From assembly GCA_027019085.1 (NCBI GenBank), contig JALUXG010000053.1, forward strand, positions 1 through 64,000: DNA of 64,000 nucleotides. Direction: 5' to 3'. The DNA comes from Rhodanobacteraceae bacterium. Its GTDB lineage: Bacteria; Pseudomonadota; Gammaproteobacteria; Xanthomonadales; Rhodanobacteraceae. The position numbers and the translations under genes were made by a program. Below, piece after piece: positions 45,523-56,507 of this stretch (its first letter is position 1; every line of letters starts with the position of its first letter). The notes below the pieces were generated by a model that searched no databases, was not told the DNA's origin, and was given only the letters and a program-made list of their open reading frames with translations.

Positions 45523-48231
45523 GTGTCTGTGCACAAGACTGCCTCCCGCCTGCTGCCCGCACTTCCGCGCCTGCCACGCGCCGTGCCGCGTTCGGGGGTT
45601 TCCGCGGATGCGCGGCGTGCCCTGAGGCAACTGGCGAGCGATGCCGATCGCAGCCTGTCCACCTCGTTTGCCGCCGGCAGCCAGGCCGGTTTGCTGGCTG
45701 AGCGGCGTACGGCATTGGTCGACCGGGTTCTCGAACATGTCTGGACCGCATTTCTCGGCGCCCCGGAAGGCGCTGCGCTGTTTGCCGTCGGCGGCTATGG
45801 CCGGGGCCTGCTGTTTCCGCAGTCCGATGTCGACCTGCTGGTGCTGGTCACGCCCGAGGCCGGGACGCGCTGGGCGCCGGCGCTGGAGCGCTTCTTTGCC
45901 TGCCTGTGGGATATCGGGCTCAAGCCAGGCAGCGCGGTGCGCGATGCGGACCAGTGCCGTAGCCTGGCGGGGAGCGATGTCAGCGTCTTCACCAGTCTGC
46001 TCGACGGACGCTGGCTTGCCGGTGATGCGGCCATGCGCACGGTGTATTCGGCCATTGTCGATGATCCCGTGTTGTGGCCTGCGAAGGACTTTCTTCAGGC
46101 CAAGCTTGAGGAGCAGGCCGAGCGGCATGCCCGGCACGACGACACGGCGCACAACCTCGAACCCAATCTCAAGGATGGCCCCGGTGGGCTGCGCACCCTC
46201 GACCTGTTGCGATGGCTGGGACGCCGGGTGGCCGGCGTGGGAAGTTTCAACGCCATGGTCGACGAGGGGCTGCTCGATCCGGCCGAGCACGATGCGCTGC
46301 TGGCCGCCGAATCCACCCTTCAGCGGTATCGTTTCGCGCTGCATCTGGAAGCCGGGCGTGCCGAGGAACGGCTTCTGTTCGACTACCAGCGGGCCCTGGC
46401 CGCGCGCCTGGGTTTCGAGGACGAGCATGCCAAGAACCTGGGCGTGGAACAGTTCATGCAGGGCTACTACCGGGCTGCCACCGTGATCGAGCGGCTGGGT
46501 GTCCAGCTCGGCGAGCGTTTCGAGGAATTGCTCGAAGTGGATGTCGCGCCCGAACCGCTGAATGCGGATTTCGTGCGCCTGGGCACACGCCTGGAGCCGA
46601 GTGATGCAGATCTGTACCGGCGCCGCCCGGCCGCCCTCATCGAGGGATTCATCCTGCGCCTGGACCACCCTGAACTCATCGGGTTCACCGCCGAGGCCAT
46701 GCGCCGCATCCAGCAGGCCGTGGCCGAGCTCGGCGAGCGCATCGGCGAGGATCGCGCCGTGCTCGATAGCTTGTGCGCCCTGCTGCGGCGTGGCGCGCCG
46801 GCCGTGGAGGCACTGTGGCGCATGAACCGTTTCGGACTGCTGGCCGCGATTCTGCCTGCGTTCGGACGGGTGGTCGGGCGCATGCAGTACGACCTGTTTC
46901 ACGTCTACACCGTGGACGAGCACACCATGCGCGTGTTGCGCAACGTGGCGCGTTTTGCCGATCCCGGGGCGCGTCGCGAATTTCCCATCGCCTGCGAGAT
47001 CTGGTCGAGCCTGGACCGGCCGGAGATCATCCTGCTGGCGGCGCTTTTCCATGACATCGCCAAGGGGCGTGGGGGCGATCATTCGGTGCTGGGTGAATCC
47101 GATGCCCGCGACTTCTGCAAACGCCTGGGCCTGTCCGACGAGGACGGTGCACTGGTGGCCTGGCTGGTTCGCTGGCACCTGCTGATGAGCACCACGGCGC
47201 AGCGCCAGGACATCACCGACCCCGACGTGGTGCACCGGTTTGCCACCGAAGTGGGCGACTGGGAGCACCTGGACCATCTGTACCTGCTGACCATTGCCGA
47301 CATCATCGGCACCAGCCCCAAATTGTGGAACTCCTGGAAGGACCGTCTGCTCGCGGATCTGTACGTGGCCGCGCGCTATGCCCTGCGTTCGGACCTTGCA
47401 CTGCCCCTGCGTGCCGATGCCCGTGTGCGCGATTGCCGTGAACGTGCGCTGGCCCTGCTGGTGCACGAGGGCTTCCAGTCCGACCAGGTCGCGCATGTGT
47501 GGGCTGATTTCCCCGATTTGAGCTTCCTGCGCCACCGGCCCGAGCAGATTGCCTGGCAGACGGCTGCCGTGCTTCATGCCGGAGGGCAGCTGCCGCTGGT
47601 CGAGGTGCACCCGTTTTCGGTGCGTGGGTGTACCGAGGTATTCGTCTGCGACCGCGACCGTGACGGCCTGTTCGCCACCGTCACGGCGATGCTCGACCGC
47701 CTGCGTTTCTCGGTGGTGGAAGCGCGCGTGCTGGGTTCCAACACAGGTTTGGCACTGGATACGTTTTTGCTGCTGGAGTCGGACACCCAGCAACCGGCCA
47801 GCCTGGAACGCGCTGATGAATTGCGCACGCGGCTGGGACGTGCCCTTGGCCAGCCGGTGCGAACGCAACCGGCAAAGCGCGGGTTGAGCCGCAGGCAGAG
47901 GCATTTCCAGATGACTCCGCGCATCGAGTTCACCGACGATGTCGCCGCTGAACGCACGCAGTTGGCACTGGTATGCAGCGACCGCCCCGGTCTGCTGGCC
48001 GAGGTTGCACGCACCTTCGTGGAGACGGGTGTGCGTGTGCACGATGCGCGCATCGCCACCTTCGGAGAACGCGTGGAGGATTTCTTCCAGCTCACCGATC
48101 GCGGGAACCGGCGACTGGATGCCGATGCCTGCGAACGCTTGCACGCGGCGTTGATGCTGCGGGTCGGTCCGTCGGCCGATGACATGCGCGGACCGGAATC
48201 CGCCCGGCGAAGGCCCGGGGCACTCGGATAG
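45523..48231 (+). CDS. glnD: Bifunctional PII uridylyltransferase/UMP-removing enzyme
   Basis: 902 aa from GTG 45523. The nucleotidyltransferase site is GGYGRGxLxPxSDVDLL (about residues 90-110), the HD hydrolase motif is [14 protein letters not shown], and two C-terminal ACT domains sense glutamine. It uridylylates PII (GlnB/GlnK) when nitrogen is scarce and reverses this when glutamine is high. GAGGG lies nine bases before the GTG. An in-frame ATG at 45475 has no ribosome-binding site but cannot be excluded. Confidence 0.95.
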   Translation: MSVHKTASRLLPALPRLPRAVPRSGVSADARRALRQLASDADRSLSTSFAAGSQAGLLAERRTALVDRVLEHVWTAFLGAPEGAALFAVGGYGRGLLFPQSDVDLLVLVTPEAGTRWAPALERFFACLWDIGLKPGSAVRDADQCRSLAGSDVSVFTSLLDGRWLAGDAAMRTVYSAIVDDPVLWPAKDFLQAKLEEQAERHARHDDTAHNLEPNLKDGPGGLRTLDLLRWLGRRVAGVGSFNAMVDEGLLDPAEHDALLAAESTLQRYRFALHLEAGRAEERLLFDYQRALAARLGFEDEHAKNLGVEQFMQGYYRAATVIERLGVQLGERFEELLEVDVAPEPLNADFVRLGTRLEPSDADLYRRRPAALIEGFILRLDHPELIGFTAEAMRRIQQAVAELGERIGEDRAVLDSLCALLRRGAPAVEALWRMNRFGLLAAILPAFGRVVGRMQYDLFHVYTVDEHTMRVLRNVARFADPGARREFPIACEIWSSLDRPEIILLAALFHDIAKGRGGDHSVLGESDARDFCKRLGLSDEDGALVAWLVRWHLLMSTTAQRQDITDPDVVHRFATEVGDWEHLDHLYLLTIADIIGTSPKLWNSWKDRLLADLYVAARYALRSDLALPLRADARVRDCRERALALLVHEGFQSDQVAHVWADFPDLSFLRHRPEQIAWQTAAVLHAGGQLPLVEVHPFSVRGCTEVFVCDRDRDGLFATVTAMLDRLRFSVVEARVLGSNTGLALDTFLLLESDTQQPASLERADELRTRLGRALGQPVRTQPAKRGLSRRQRHFQMTPRIEFTDDVAAERTQLALVCSDRPGLLAEVARTFVETGVRVHDARIATFGERVEDFFQLTDRGNRRLDADACERLHAALMLRVGPSADDMRGPESARRRPGALG

Positions 48232-48296
48232 AGCATCGACGGCCTGCATCCGTGTACTCTTTGCAGTTTCCCCATTCCAGCAACCGGACAACCCGC

Positions 48297-49120
<824 letters not shown>

Positions 49121-49124
<4 letters not shown>

Positions 49125-49477
49125 CCGTTACTGTCTACGGCCTGAAGTCCTGCGATACCTGCCGCAAGGCGCGCAAGTGGCTGGACCGCTTCGAGGTCGA
49201 ATACACGTTTGTCGATTATCGCGAACACCCGGTCCCGGCTGCCACGCTGAAGGACTGGGCAGGCCGGTTGGGCGGTTGGGAAAAACTGGTCAACAAGGCC
49301 TCCACCACCTGGCGCAACCTGCTGCCACAGCGCAAGAATCCGGACAGCGATCCCGAGTGGACTTTGCTGATCAGGGAATACCCGGCGCTGGTGCGCCGTC
49401 CCGTGGTGGTGCTGGACGATGGCAGCGTGAGCACGGGTTTTCGCGACGCCTTGTTCAGGCAACGCTTCGGACGCTGA
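49121..49477 (+). CDS. ArsC/Spx-family protein (YffB-like)
   Basis: 118 aa thioredoxin-fold protein with [15 protein letters not shown] at residues 7-21 and the [10 protein letters not shown] and [10 protein letters not shown] segments. It is like E. coli YffB, a member of the arsenate-reductase family of uncertain substrate, which also sits beside dapE. There is no ars gene nearby, so arsenic resistance is unlikely. The ATG overlaps the dapD stop codon (ATGA). Confidence 0.9.
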
Positions 49478-49478
49478 C

Positions 49479-50537
49479 ATGAAGCAGGCCACTATCCATC
49501 GTTATCTCACCAACCTGCGCATCGAGCGGGACAATGCCGCCCTGTATGCCGGCCTGGCAGCGCTCAGTGACGATGCGCGGGCGGCCCGTGCATTTCGCCG
49601 CATTGCCGAGTCGGAACGTGCCAATGCGGCTTTCTGGGTGGCGCAGCTGGCTGAACTGGGCCACGGCGCACCGGAACGCCGCCCGAGTCTCCGTGTGCGG
49701 CTGCTGCTGTGGCTTGCGGCCCGCTTCGGCAGCGATTTCGTGATGCCCACGGTGTCGCGCATCACGCATGCCGATCACTACGCCACGCCGGTCGACCGCA
49801 GCAGTCACCGCGACCATTTCCACGACAGCGGCCGTGCCCTGCCGAGCAGCGGCCTGCGCGGCCAGAGTGGCAACACACTGCGCGCCGCCGTGCTGGGTGC
49901 CAACGACGGCCTGGTGTCCAACGTCAGCCTGGTCATGGGCATGGCCGGCGCCGCGGTTTCCGATCATGCGGTGGCCCTGGCCGGTACGGCCGGACTGGTC
50001 GCCGGGGCCTGTTCGATGGCGCTGGGCGAATGGCTGTCGGTCAACAGTTCACGCGAGTTCTACCAGGCGCAGATCACCGCGCGCGCCGAACGCCTGGCGG
50101 TGGCACCGGAAGACGTGCGCCAGCGCATCGCCGCAATCTACCGTGACAAGAATCTCGGTGAGGCCGTGTCCGAGAGCATGGCAGCGAAACTGATCGAGAG
50201 CCCGCGCTCGGCCCTGGACCTGCTGGTACGCGAAGAGCTGGGCGTCGACCCGGAGGACCTCGGTGGTTCGGCCTGGCATGCCGCGATCTCCTCGTTTTTC
50301 CTGTTTGCCGTAGGTGCCGCCTTTCCCGTGGCACCGTACCTGTTCCTGCACGGGCAGGCTGCCCTGATCGCCTCGCTGGTAAGCACGGCGTCCGGTCTGG
50401 CCATCATCGCCTCGTCCACTTCGCTGTTCACCGGTCGCCCGCTGGGCTATTCCATCGTCCGTCAGTTCGCCGTCACCTCGGCCGCGGCAGGAATCACCTG
50501 GGTGCTTGGCCATGTGCTCGGCGCGGTGCTGGGCTAG
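49479..50537 (+). CDS. VIT1/CCC1 transporter with ferritin-like N-terminal domain
   Basis: 352 aa. The first about 135 residues look like a four-helix ferritin/rubrerythrin-type domain (ERDNAALYAGLA...ERANAAFWVAQLAELGH), and the rest is a VIT1/CCC1 iron or manganese transporter (LGANDGLVSNVSLVMGMAGA, EWLSVNSSREF, then three more membrane helices). The family exports iron or manganese from the cytosol. It is one base after the ArsC-like stop codon. Its TAG stop uses the TA of the target duplication plus the first G of the element that follows. Confidence 0.88.
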   Translation: MKQATIHRYLTNLRIERDNAALYAGLAALSDDARAARAFRRIAESERANAAFWVAQLAELGHGAPERRPSLRVRLLLWLAARFGSDFVMPTVSRITHADHYATPVDRSSHRDHFHDSGRALPSSGLRGQSGNTLRAAVLGANDGLVSNVSLVMGMAGAAVSDHAVALAGTAGLVAGACSMALGEWLSVNSSREFYQAQITARAERLAVAPEDVRQRIAAIYRDKNLGEAVSESMAAKLIESPRSALDLLVREELGVDPEDLGGSAWHAAISSFFLFAVGAAFPVAPYLFLHGQAALIASLVSTASGLAIIASSTSLFTGRPLGYSIVRQFAVTSAAAGITWVLGHVLGAVLG

Positions 50538-50823
50538 GGATGCTCTGAACAAGTCTACGTAGGCAGCATGATGTCCAGAAGGTTCGCAGGGTGGTGGGCG
50601 TGGCGCCGCGCAGGCTGGTTGCCTGGGCAAGCCGCGCGCGCCGCCCTGCGGGCCTTCTGGACATCACCTCGGCCTTCGGGCCCAATCGCTTGGGGCCGCT
50701 CTGTCTGCGCGCAGCTACGCAGCGCGCCGTTTCGACAGGCAGCCAAGCCTGCCTTCATCGGCACACTGCGCATCTGCACGCAGACAGAACGGTGACGCGT
50801 GCGTACACTTGTTCAGGCATCCC
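50537..50823. mobile_element. 287-bp palindromic non-coding element (MITE-like)
   Basis: The ends are imperfect inverted repeats: left 50537-50559 begins GGGATGCTCTGAACAAGTC; right 50802-50823, read backwards, begins GGGATGCCTGAACAAGTGT. TA flanks both ends (50535-50536 and 50824-50825), the expected target duplication. No open frame encodes a transposase. Internally 50569-50591 and 50644-50666 are inverted repeats (21 of 23 match), and 50701-50709 / 50779-50787 (CTGTCTGCG) form another. A shortened relative lies at 63330. It is probably a non-autonomous element moved by a TA-targeting transposase elsewhere in the genome (inference). Confidence 0.8.
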
Positions 50824-50836
50824 TAGGAGCATGTCG

Positions 50837-51988
50837 ATGCCTGCAGTACTCGACCTTGCCTGCGAACTGATTCGGCGGCGTTCGGTGACGCCTGATGATG
50901 CCGGATGCCTGGACCAGATCGGTACGCGACTGGAACGCGTCGGCTTTACGCTGGAGCGCATGCGCTTCGGCAAGGTCGACAATCTGTGGGCGACGCATGG
51001 CCTGGCTGATGAGTCCACTCTGGTATTCCTCGGGCATACCGACGTGGTGCCAAGCGGCCCCGAAGATGCATGGGCTTCGCCGCCATTCGAGCCGACGATC
51101 CGTGACGGCGTGCTGTACGGTCGTGGCGCAGCGGACATGAAGGGCAGCGTGGCCGCCATGGTGGTGGCGCTGGAGGAATTCGTCGCCGCGTATCCGGATC
51201 ATGCCGGTCGTGTGGGATTGCTGCTCACCAGCGACGAGGAAGGCGACGCGATCGATGGGGTGCGCAAGGTTGCCGACGTGTTCAGGCAGCGCGGAGAGCG
51301 CCTGGACTGGTGCGTGGTAGGCGAGCCTTCCGCGAAGCAGAAGCTGGGCGATCTGATCCGCGTGGGCCGACGCGGCTCGCTGTCTGCCACGCTGGATGTG
51401 CGGGGCGTGCAAGGCCACGTAGCCTATCCCGACAAGGCCGACAATCCGATCCACAAGCTGGCCCCTGCGCTGGCCGAGCTGGCCGCCGGGCACTGGGACG
51501 ACGGCAACGACGACTTCCCGCCGACCTCGATGCAGGTGTCCAACATCCATGCCGGCACCGGTGCCAACAACGTCATTCCCGGCAACGTCAGGGTGTTGTT
51601 CAATTTCCGCTACGGCACTGCCAGCAGCGCCGAGAACCTGCGCGAACGCGCCGAAGCCATCCTCGACCGCCACGGCCTTGACTGGAAAATCCACTGGCAC
51701 GATTCGGGCCGTCCCTTTCTATCTCCCCCCGACGGTATGTTGCGAGCTGTGGTTGCCGATGTCTGCCGTGAATGGGTCGGCATCGACCCGGAACAGAGCA
51801 CCGGTGGCGGCACTTCGGATGGGCGATTCATCGCGCCGCTGGGGGTGGAAGTGGTGGAAGTCGGCCCGGTCAACGCCAGCATTCACAAGGTAGATGAATG
51901 CGTTACCGTCGACGATCTGGAGCGGTTGCCTGGCCTATACCGGTCTGTAGCAGAGCGCATGCTGCAAGTTGCTGGTACGCGCACCTGA
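50837..51988 (+). CDS. dapE: Succinyl-diaminopimelate desuccinylase
   Basis: 383 aa M20-family zinc hydrolase (E. coli 375). Metal ligands and catalytic residues lie in [24 protein letters not shown] and [11 protein letters not shown], with the [10 protein letters not shown] dimerisation motif and the final NASIHKVDE histidine. It removes succinate from N-succinyl-LL-diaminopimelate. Start ATG 50837 is placed by AGGAG seven bases upstream; ATG 50831 is one base from it and too close. That ribosome-binding site lies just outside the inserted element. Confidence 0.96.
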   Translation: MPAVLDLACELIRRRSVTPDDAGCLDQIGTRLERVGFTLERMRFGKVDNLWATHGLADESTLVFLGHTDVVPSGPEDAWASPPFEPTIRDGVLYGRGAADMKGSVAAMVVALEEFVAAYPDHAGRVGLLLTSDEEGDAIDGVRKVADVFRQRGERLDWCVVGEPSAKQKLGDLIRVGRRGSLSATLDVRGVQGHVAYPDKADNPIHKLAPALAELAAGHWDDGNDDFPPTSMQVSNIHAGTGANNVIPGNVRVLFNFRYGTASSAENLRERAEAILDRHGLDWKIHWHDSGRPFLSPPDGMLRAVVADVCREWVGIDPEQSTGGGTSDGRFIAPLGVEVVEVGPVNASIHKVDECVTVDDLERLPGLYRSVAERMLQVAGTRT

Positions 51989-52020
51989 CCGCTCGCCCCC
52001 TTCCTGAAGGGAGCGAGCGG
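51989..52020. terminator. Hairpin between dapE and S9 peptidase gene
   Basis: A 14-bp stem with one mismatch (CCGCTCGCCCCCTT / AAGGGAGCGAGCGG, loop CCTG) begins immediately after the dapE stop codon, between two convergent genes. No T-tract follows on either strand, so termination is not certain. Confidence 0.5.
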
Positions 52021-52046
52021 CATTGCTGTCGGCTGGCATGCCGGTT

Positions 52047-54074
52047 TCATGTTCCGAGGTGCCCGGTCACCCAGGTGTAGATGGCGCGGTAGTACAGCTC
52101 GCGGTGTACCGGGTCGTGCGGCGAATGGCGGCCGCCGGGCAGGGCGATGAACTTCACCGGCACGTGGCGGCTGTCCAGCGCGTGGTACAGGGCGAACGAT
52201 TCGGTGATCGGCACGGTGATGTCCGAAGTGCCCGAGAGGATCAGCGTCGGCGTGGTGATCTGTCCCGCATAGGTGATGGGCGACCCGGTGCGGTACAGCT
52301 TGGCGCTGGCCTTGTCCCAAGGACTGCCGCCCAGCGAGTCGCGCGTCCAGGCCAGGTTGCCGGCGCCGGACAGCTCATATTCCTCGGTCCAGTCGAGGGC
52401 ACCGTCGGCCACCACCGCGCAGGTCCAGAAGTGCTGGTGCGAGATCAGCCAGCCGGTCATGTAACCGCCGTAGGAATGGCCGACCGCGGCGATGCGCTTG
52501 CGGTCCACGATACCCTTTTTCTCCAGCATCCTGATGCCGGAGATCACGTCACTGTCGGGGCCGGCACCCGGATCGCGGTAAATGGCGTGTTCGTGCGCAG
52601 TGCCCAGGTTGTCGCTGCCACGGTAGTTGGGTTCGAATACCAGGTAGCCATGCGCCGCGAACAGGTCGCGCAGCGGCCCAACCTCGCCGGTGTCGAAGTC
52701 CTCGGTCGAGGCCGCCTCCGGCCCGCCGTGGCTGAACACCACCAGTGGATAGCGATGACCTGCCTTGTAGTGGATCGGGTAGGTGAGGATACCGTCGTTG
52801 ACTTCGCCGTCCGGTGCTTTCCAGTGCAAGGCCACACCGCGTGGCCAGGAGAACGCTGCGAAATGGGCGTTGAAGTGGGTCAGTTGCCGCGGTTTGCTGC
52901 CGGGGGTAGGCAGAAGGTACAGCTCGGGTGCACGGTCAGCGGCGTCGGCCACCACGGCCAGTGCCCCTGTATCGGATACCGCAAGCTGCAGGGCGTTGAG
53001 CGCACCGAGGTTCACGGCATGCCCCTTGCCATGCAGGGGCTGGATGTAGATCGTGCGATGTATCCCGTTGTTGGCGATGCCCACCAGCCCGCGGCCATCC
53101 GGCAGCCAGGCGTAGTTGGCGAACAGGTTGCGATCAAGGTCGGCACTGATGTCACGCCCGGCGTGACCGTGCACCGAGCCGATCATCCACTCCATGGTGC
53201 TGATCGGACCGGGGCCGTGCGGGTACAGCCAGGCCACGGTATTGCCTCGCGGCGCAAAGCGCGGCGTGTATTCGTAGCTGTGCTTGTCACTCAGCGGGTG
53301 TTGCTCGCCGGTGGCCACGTTCACGGCGACGATGCGGGTACGGTCACTGTCTCCGTCGTAGGCGTCGGCCTGCCGGGTGTAGACGATCCAGCGACCGTTC
53401 GCCGACCAGGAGGGTGCCGAGATGCCGCCGCCGAATGGCGGTGGGGTTTCCAGCACGCTGGTGTCGCCGTGGGTAAGCTGCCGTGTCTTGCCGCTGGCCA
53501 GGTCGAGCAACCAGATGTGCGACGGCACGGCGGGTTTCGTCGAGAGGTAGTCCACGTGATGCACGACAAACAGGTCGTGATGCATGCGCCGGTCCCTGGC
53601 GCTGATCGGCGAGGGGTCCGGGGTGACGTAGGCCAGGCGCAATCCGTCTGGACTCCAGGTGAACTGCTCGACGCCGCGCGGTGCGTCGCTGCGCTCGACC
53701 GGGGTGCCGCCCGTGACCGAAACGGTGTAGATCTGCGGTTGTTGCCTGCCGACCCGGGCAATGAAGGCGAGTGTGTCGCCATCAGGTGACCAGCGCGGCA
53801 TGCTCATGGCGTGCAGGCTCGGGGCAAGAACGCGCGCATGACCGTCCTGCATGTCGATCACATGCAGCGTGGCGTCATAGCGGTCATGGATGTAATCGGG
53901 ACGGTAGCTCAGGAAGGCCAGGTGTGCGCCGTCGGGAGAAAACCGCGGTGATGTGATGCGCACCAGTGTGCGCATGTCCTTGAGCTTGACCGGGCCGCCT
54001 GTTGCAAGCGCCGCCGGGACGCCCGGTGTCAGCAGCAAGGCAGCGAGGAAAAGAGTTCGGTGAGCGAATTTCAT
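52047..54074 (-). CDS. Exported S9-family (prolyl oligopeptidase type) peptidase
   Basis: 675 aa. A signal peptide (about 22 residues, ending ALA) precedes a beta-propeller made of WD40-like PD40 repeats (SPDGAHLAF, SPDGDTLAF, SPDGLRLAY) and a C-terminal alpha/beta hydrolase. The nucleophile is Ser534 in GHSYGGYMTGW; the Asp of SGTSDITVP and the His of GGRHSPH complete the triad. It probably cleaves oligopeptides in the periplasm or outside. Start ATG 54074. It is convergent with dapE and divergent from the serine dehydratase gene. Confidence 0.9.
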   Translation of the reverse strand: MKFAHRTLFLAALLLTPGVPAALATGGPVKLKDMRTLVRITSPRFSPDGAHLAFLSYRPDYIHDRYDATLHVIDMQDGHARVLAPSLHAMSMPRWSPDGDTLAFIARVGRQQPQIYTVSVTGGTPVERSDAPRGVEQFTWSPDGLRLAYVTPDPSPISARDRRMHHDLFVVHHVDYLSTKPAVPSHIWLLDLASGKTRQLTHGDTSVLETPPPFGGGISAPSWSANGRWIVYTRQADAYDGDSDRTRIVAVNVATGEQHPLSDKHSYEYTPRFAPRGNTVAWLYPHGPGPISTMEWMIGSVHGHAGRDISADLDRNLFANYAWLPDGRGLVGIANNGIHRTIYIQPLHGKGHAVNLGALNALQLAVSDTGALAVVADAADRAPELYLLPTPGSKPRQLTHFNAHFAAFSWPRGVALHWKAPDGEVNDGILTYPIHYKAGHRYPLVVFSHGGPEAASTEDFDTGEVGPLRDLFAAHGYLVFEPNYRGSDNLGTAHEHAIYRDPGAGPDSDVISGIRMLEKKGIVDRKRIAAVGHSYGGYMTGWLISHQHFWTCAVVADGALDWTEEYELSGAGNLAWTRDSLGGSPWDKASAKLYRTGSPITYAGQITTPTLILSGTSDITVPITESFALYHALDSRHVPVKFIALPGGRHSPHDPVHRELYYRAIYTWVTGHLGT

Positions 54075-54248
54075 GACAACCTCCGGGTGGGGATGCGCGG
54101 GGCGTCCGTTCGTCGACCGGCAGCACGAAGGGGTCCGGTCCGGGTCCTGGGACGAGGCGGCACGGGCAATGGCCACATGCCGATCAGGGCATCATAGACT
54201 GCGGTGGCATATCCTGGAAACCGGGCCAGTGAGGGATAATGCCGGCCC

Positions 54249-55178
54249 ATGAGCCTGCATGTCGCAACCCCCTTTCTCGCTTCGCATGCGCTGAGCCTGT
54301 CCAGCGGCCATTCGGTGTGGTTGAAGCTGGAAGCCTTGCAGCCGTCGGGATCGTTCAAGATGCGCGGCGTGGGTCACGCCTGCGAGATCTGGCGGGATCG
54401 CGGTGCACGGCGTTTCGTGTCTTCCTCCGGTGGCAATGCAGGACTGGCCGTGGCCCATGCAGGACGCATGCTGGGGCTCCCGGTCATGGTGGTGGTGCCC
54501 GAATCGACACCCGCACGGGCGCTGACCCTGTTGCGCAGGGAAGGGGCGGATGTCGTCGTGCACGGGGAAACCTGGCAGGAAGCGCACCGGCATGCCCTGG
54601 ACCGGGTGGGCGACGCGGATGCGTTCATCCATCCCTTCGATGATCCGCTGCTATGGCACGGTCATGCCACGCTGGTCGACGAGATGGCGCGTACGGGCGT
54701 CAAGCCGGATATCGTCGTGCTCGCGGTCGGTGGTGGCGGCCTGCTGTGCGGGGTGATCGAAGGCCTGCACCGGAACGGTTGGCACGATGTCCCCGTATTG
54801 GCAGTGGAGACCCTGGGCACCGCCTCGTTCCATGCCGCCCTGCAGGAAGGGCACGCGGTACAGCTTGAGGGCATCAGCGGAGTGGCGACCTCGCTGGGCG
54901 CAAAACGCGTGTGCGATCAGGCCGTGGCATGGAGCAGGGAACATGCCATCGAGAGTGTGCTGGTCTCCGATCGCAGTGCACTGGATGCGTGCATGCGCTT
55001 TCTCGATGATCATCGCCTGCTGGTCGAGCCGGCTTGCGGGGCCGGTCTTGCACCGCTCTACGAGACGATGCCGGTTCTTGATCGTTACAAGACCGTGGCG
55101 GTCGTGGTTTGCGGCGGCGCAACCTGCACGGTCGAGCAGCTGCAGCAGCAACGCGCCCGTTGCGATGCGCCTGATTGA
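54249..55178 (+). CDS. PLP-dependent serine/threonine dehydratase-like enzyme
   Basis: 309 aa fold type II enzyme. Lys37 in GSFKMRG should form the Schiff base; SSGGNAG and VGGGGLLCG bind the cofactor. Length and layout match the single-domain catabolic L-serine/threonine dehydratases (mammalian SDH type), with no ACT regulatory domain, so it probably deaminates serine or threonine to pyruvate or 2-oxobutyrate. The substrate cannot be told from sequence. The 174 bases to the divergent peptidase gene hold no feature that I can support. Confidence 0.85.
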   Translation: MSLHVATPFLASHALSLSSGHSVWLKLEALQPSGSFKMRGVGHACEIWRDRGARRFVSSSGGNAGLAVAHAGRMLGLPVMVVVPESTPARALTLLRREGADVVVHGETWQEAHRHALDRVGDADAFIHPFDDPLLWHGHATLVDEMARTGVKPDIVVLAVGGGGLLCGVIEGLHRNGWHDVPVLAVETLGTASFHAALQEGHAVQLEGISGVATSLGAKRVCDQAVAWSREHAIESVLVSDRSALDACMRFLDDHRLLVEPACGAGLAPLYETMPVLDRYKTVAVVVCGGATCTVEQLQQQRARCDAPD

Positions 55179-55328
55179 TGCCCATGGTGTGGAATGCGGC
55201 ATCGGCGACATCCGGGAACCGGTGACGGAAAGACTGTGGACATGCTTGCATATTAAGCTCGGCGTTTCGTCTGGCTGGCTGGCGTCCTGCCGGCCGGGTG
55301 TTCCGGTCCATCGTATGGGAGTCGAAAG

Positions 55329-56477
55329 ATGAAACACCTGTTTCCGGGTGCGCTTGGTGTCATGGCTTGCGCCGTGCTTGCGTGGTTCCCCGTACATGCC
55401 GAACCGGCCCGGCCGGGGCTTGCCCAGGTACGCCATGTCTTCGTGATCGTGCTCGAGAACGAGCCCTACGACATCACGTTCGGTCCGCGTTCGCCCGCAC
55501 CCTACCTGGCGCACGAGCTGCCGGCGAAAGGGGCATTGCTGACCCGCTATTTTGCCGTCGGCCACAACAGTCTGGACAACTACATCGCCCTGATCAGCGG
55601 TCAGGCGCCCAACCACGACACCCAGCGGGACTGCCCGGTCATGACGCCGTTCGTACCGTCCGGACCCGTGGGCCGCTACGGGCAGCTGCCGGGGCGCGGC
55701 TGCGTGTATCCGAAATCGGTCAAGACCGTTGCAGATCAGCTGCATGCAGCGGGCTGGCACTGGAAGGGCTACATGGAAGACATGGGTGCCGATCCCGCGC
55801 GGGAAGCGGCCGTCTGTGCCCACGTACCCCTGGGCGCACGCGATCACACCAATCACGCCAGCCCGCGCGATCAGTACGCGGACAAGCACAATCCGTTCAT
55901 CTACTTTCGATCGATCATCGATGATCCGTCCTATTGCGCCCGTCACGTGGTGCCACTGAAGGATCTGCAGAAGGATCTGGCGCGCATCGCCACCACGCCC
56001 AACTATGCCTTCATCACGCCCAACCTGTGCCACGACGGTCATGACGCACCGTGCGCCAACGGCGAGCCTGGCGGTCTGGTGTCGGCAGACGCGTTCCTGC
56101 GGTACTGGGTACCGAAGATTCTCGCCGCACCGGCATTCCGCCGGAACGGACTGCTGGTGATTACCTTCGACGAGGGCGCCAGCGGCAAGTCCTGTTGCCA
56201 GGAACAGGGGCTGCCCGGGGGGCCTGAACCCGGTCGCTACGGGCCGGGAGGCGGGCGTGTGGGCGCGGTGCTGATTTCGCCGTTTATCCGTCCGGGCACG
56301 GTGTCCACGCGAGCGTACAACCACTACTCCCTGCTGCGCAGCGTGGAAAAGATCTTTGGCCTGCCGTACCTGGGCTACGCCGGTGCGCCCGGGATCAAGG
56401 TCTTCGGTCGCGACATCTTTCACGCTCCAGCCGCTCCCGTGCCATCGGCCCAGGCCCGCGGTGTTGATCGGCAGTAA
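55329..56477 (+). CDS. Exported phosphoesterase-family protein
   Basis: 382 aa. A signal peptide (about 24 residues, ending VHA) is followed by the phosphoesterase family pattern (HVFVIVLENEPYDITFG, SLDNYIALISGQAPNHD, FITPNLCHDGHD, TFDEGASG), as in acid phosphatase AcpA and phospholipase C of this superfamily. The substrate (phospholipid or phosphate ester) is not clear. GGGAG precedes ATG 55329. It is followed by two exported genes on the same strand. Confidence 0.85.
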   Translation: MKHLFPGALGVMACAVLAWFPVHAEPARPGLAQVRHVFVIVLENEPYDITFGPRSPAPYLAHELPAKGALLTRYFAVGHNSLDNYIALISGQAPNHDTQRDCPVMTPFVPSGPVGRYGQLPGRGCVYPKSVKTVADQLHAAGWHWKGYMEDMGADPAREAAVCAHVPLGARDHTNHASPRDQYADKHNPFIYFRSIIDDPSYCARHVVPLKDLQKDLARIATTPNYAFITPNLCHDGHDAPCANGEPGGLVSADAFLRYWVPKILAAPAFRRNGLLVITFDEGASGKSCCQEQGLPGGPEPGRYGPGGGRVGAVLISPFIRPGTVSTRAYNHYSLLRSVEKIFGLPYLGYAGAPGIKVFGRDIFHAPAAPVPSAQARGVDRQ

Positions 56478-56507
56478 GATGGCTGCGTAATCACGTGGAG
56501 TCCGCTC

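Noticed and set aside
50591-50836. Longer dapE start upstream, through the palindromic element
   Set aside because: The frame is open there, but the added residues come from the inserted element and lack conservation; AGGAG at 50825-50829 fixes the start at 50837.
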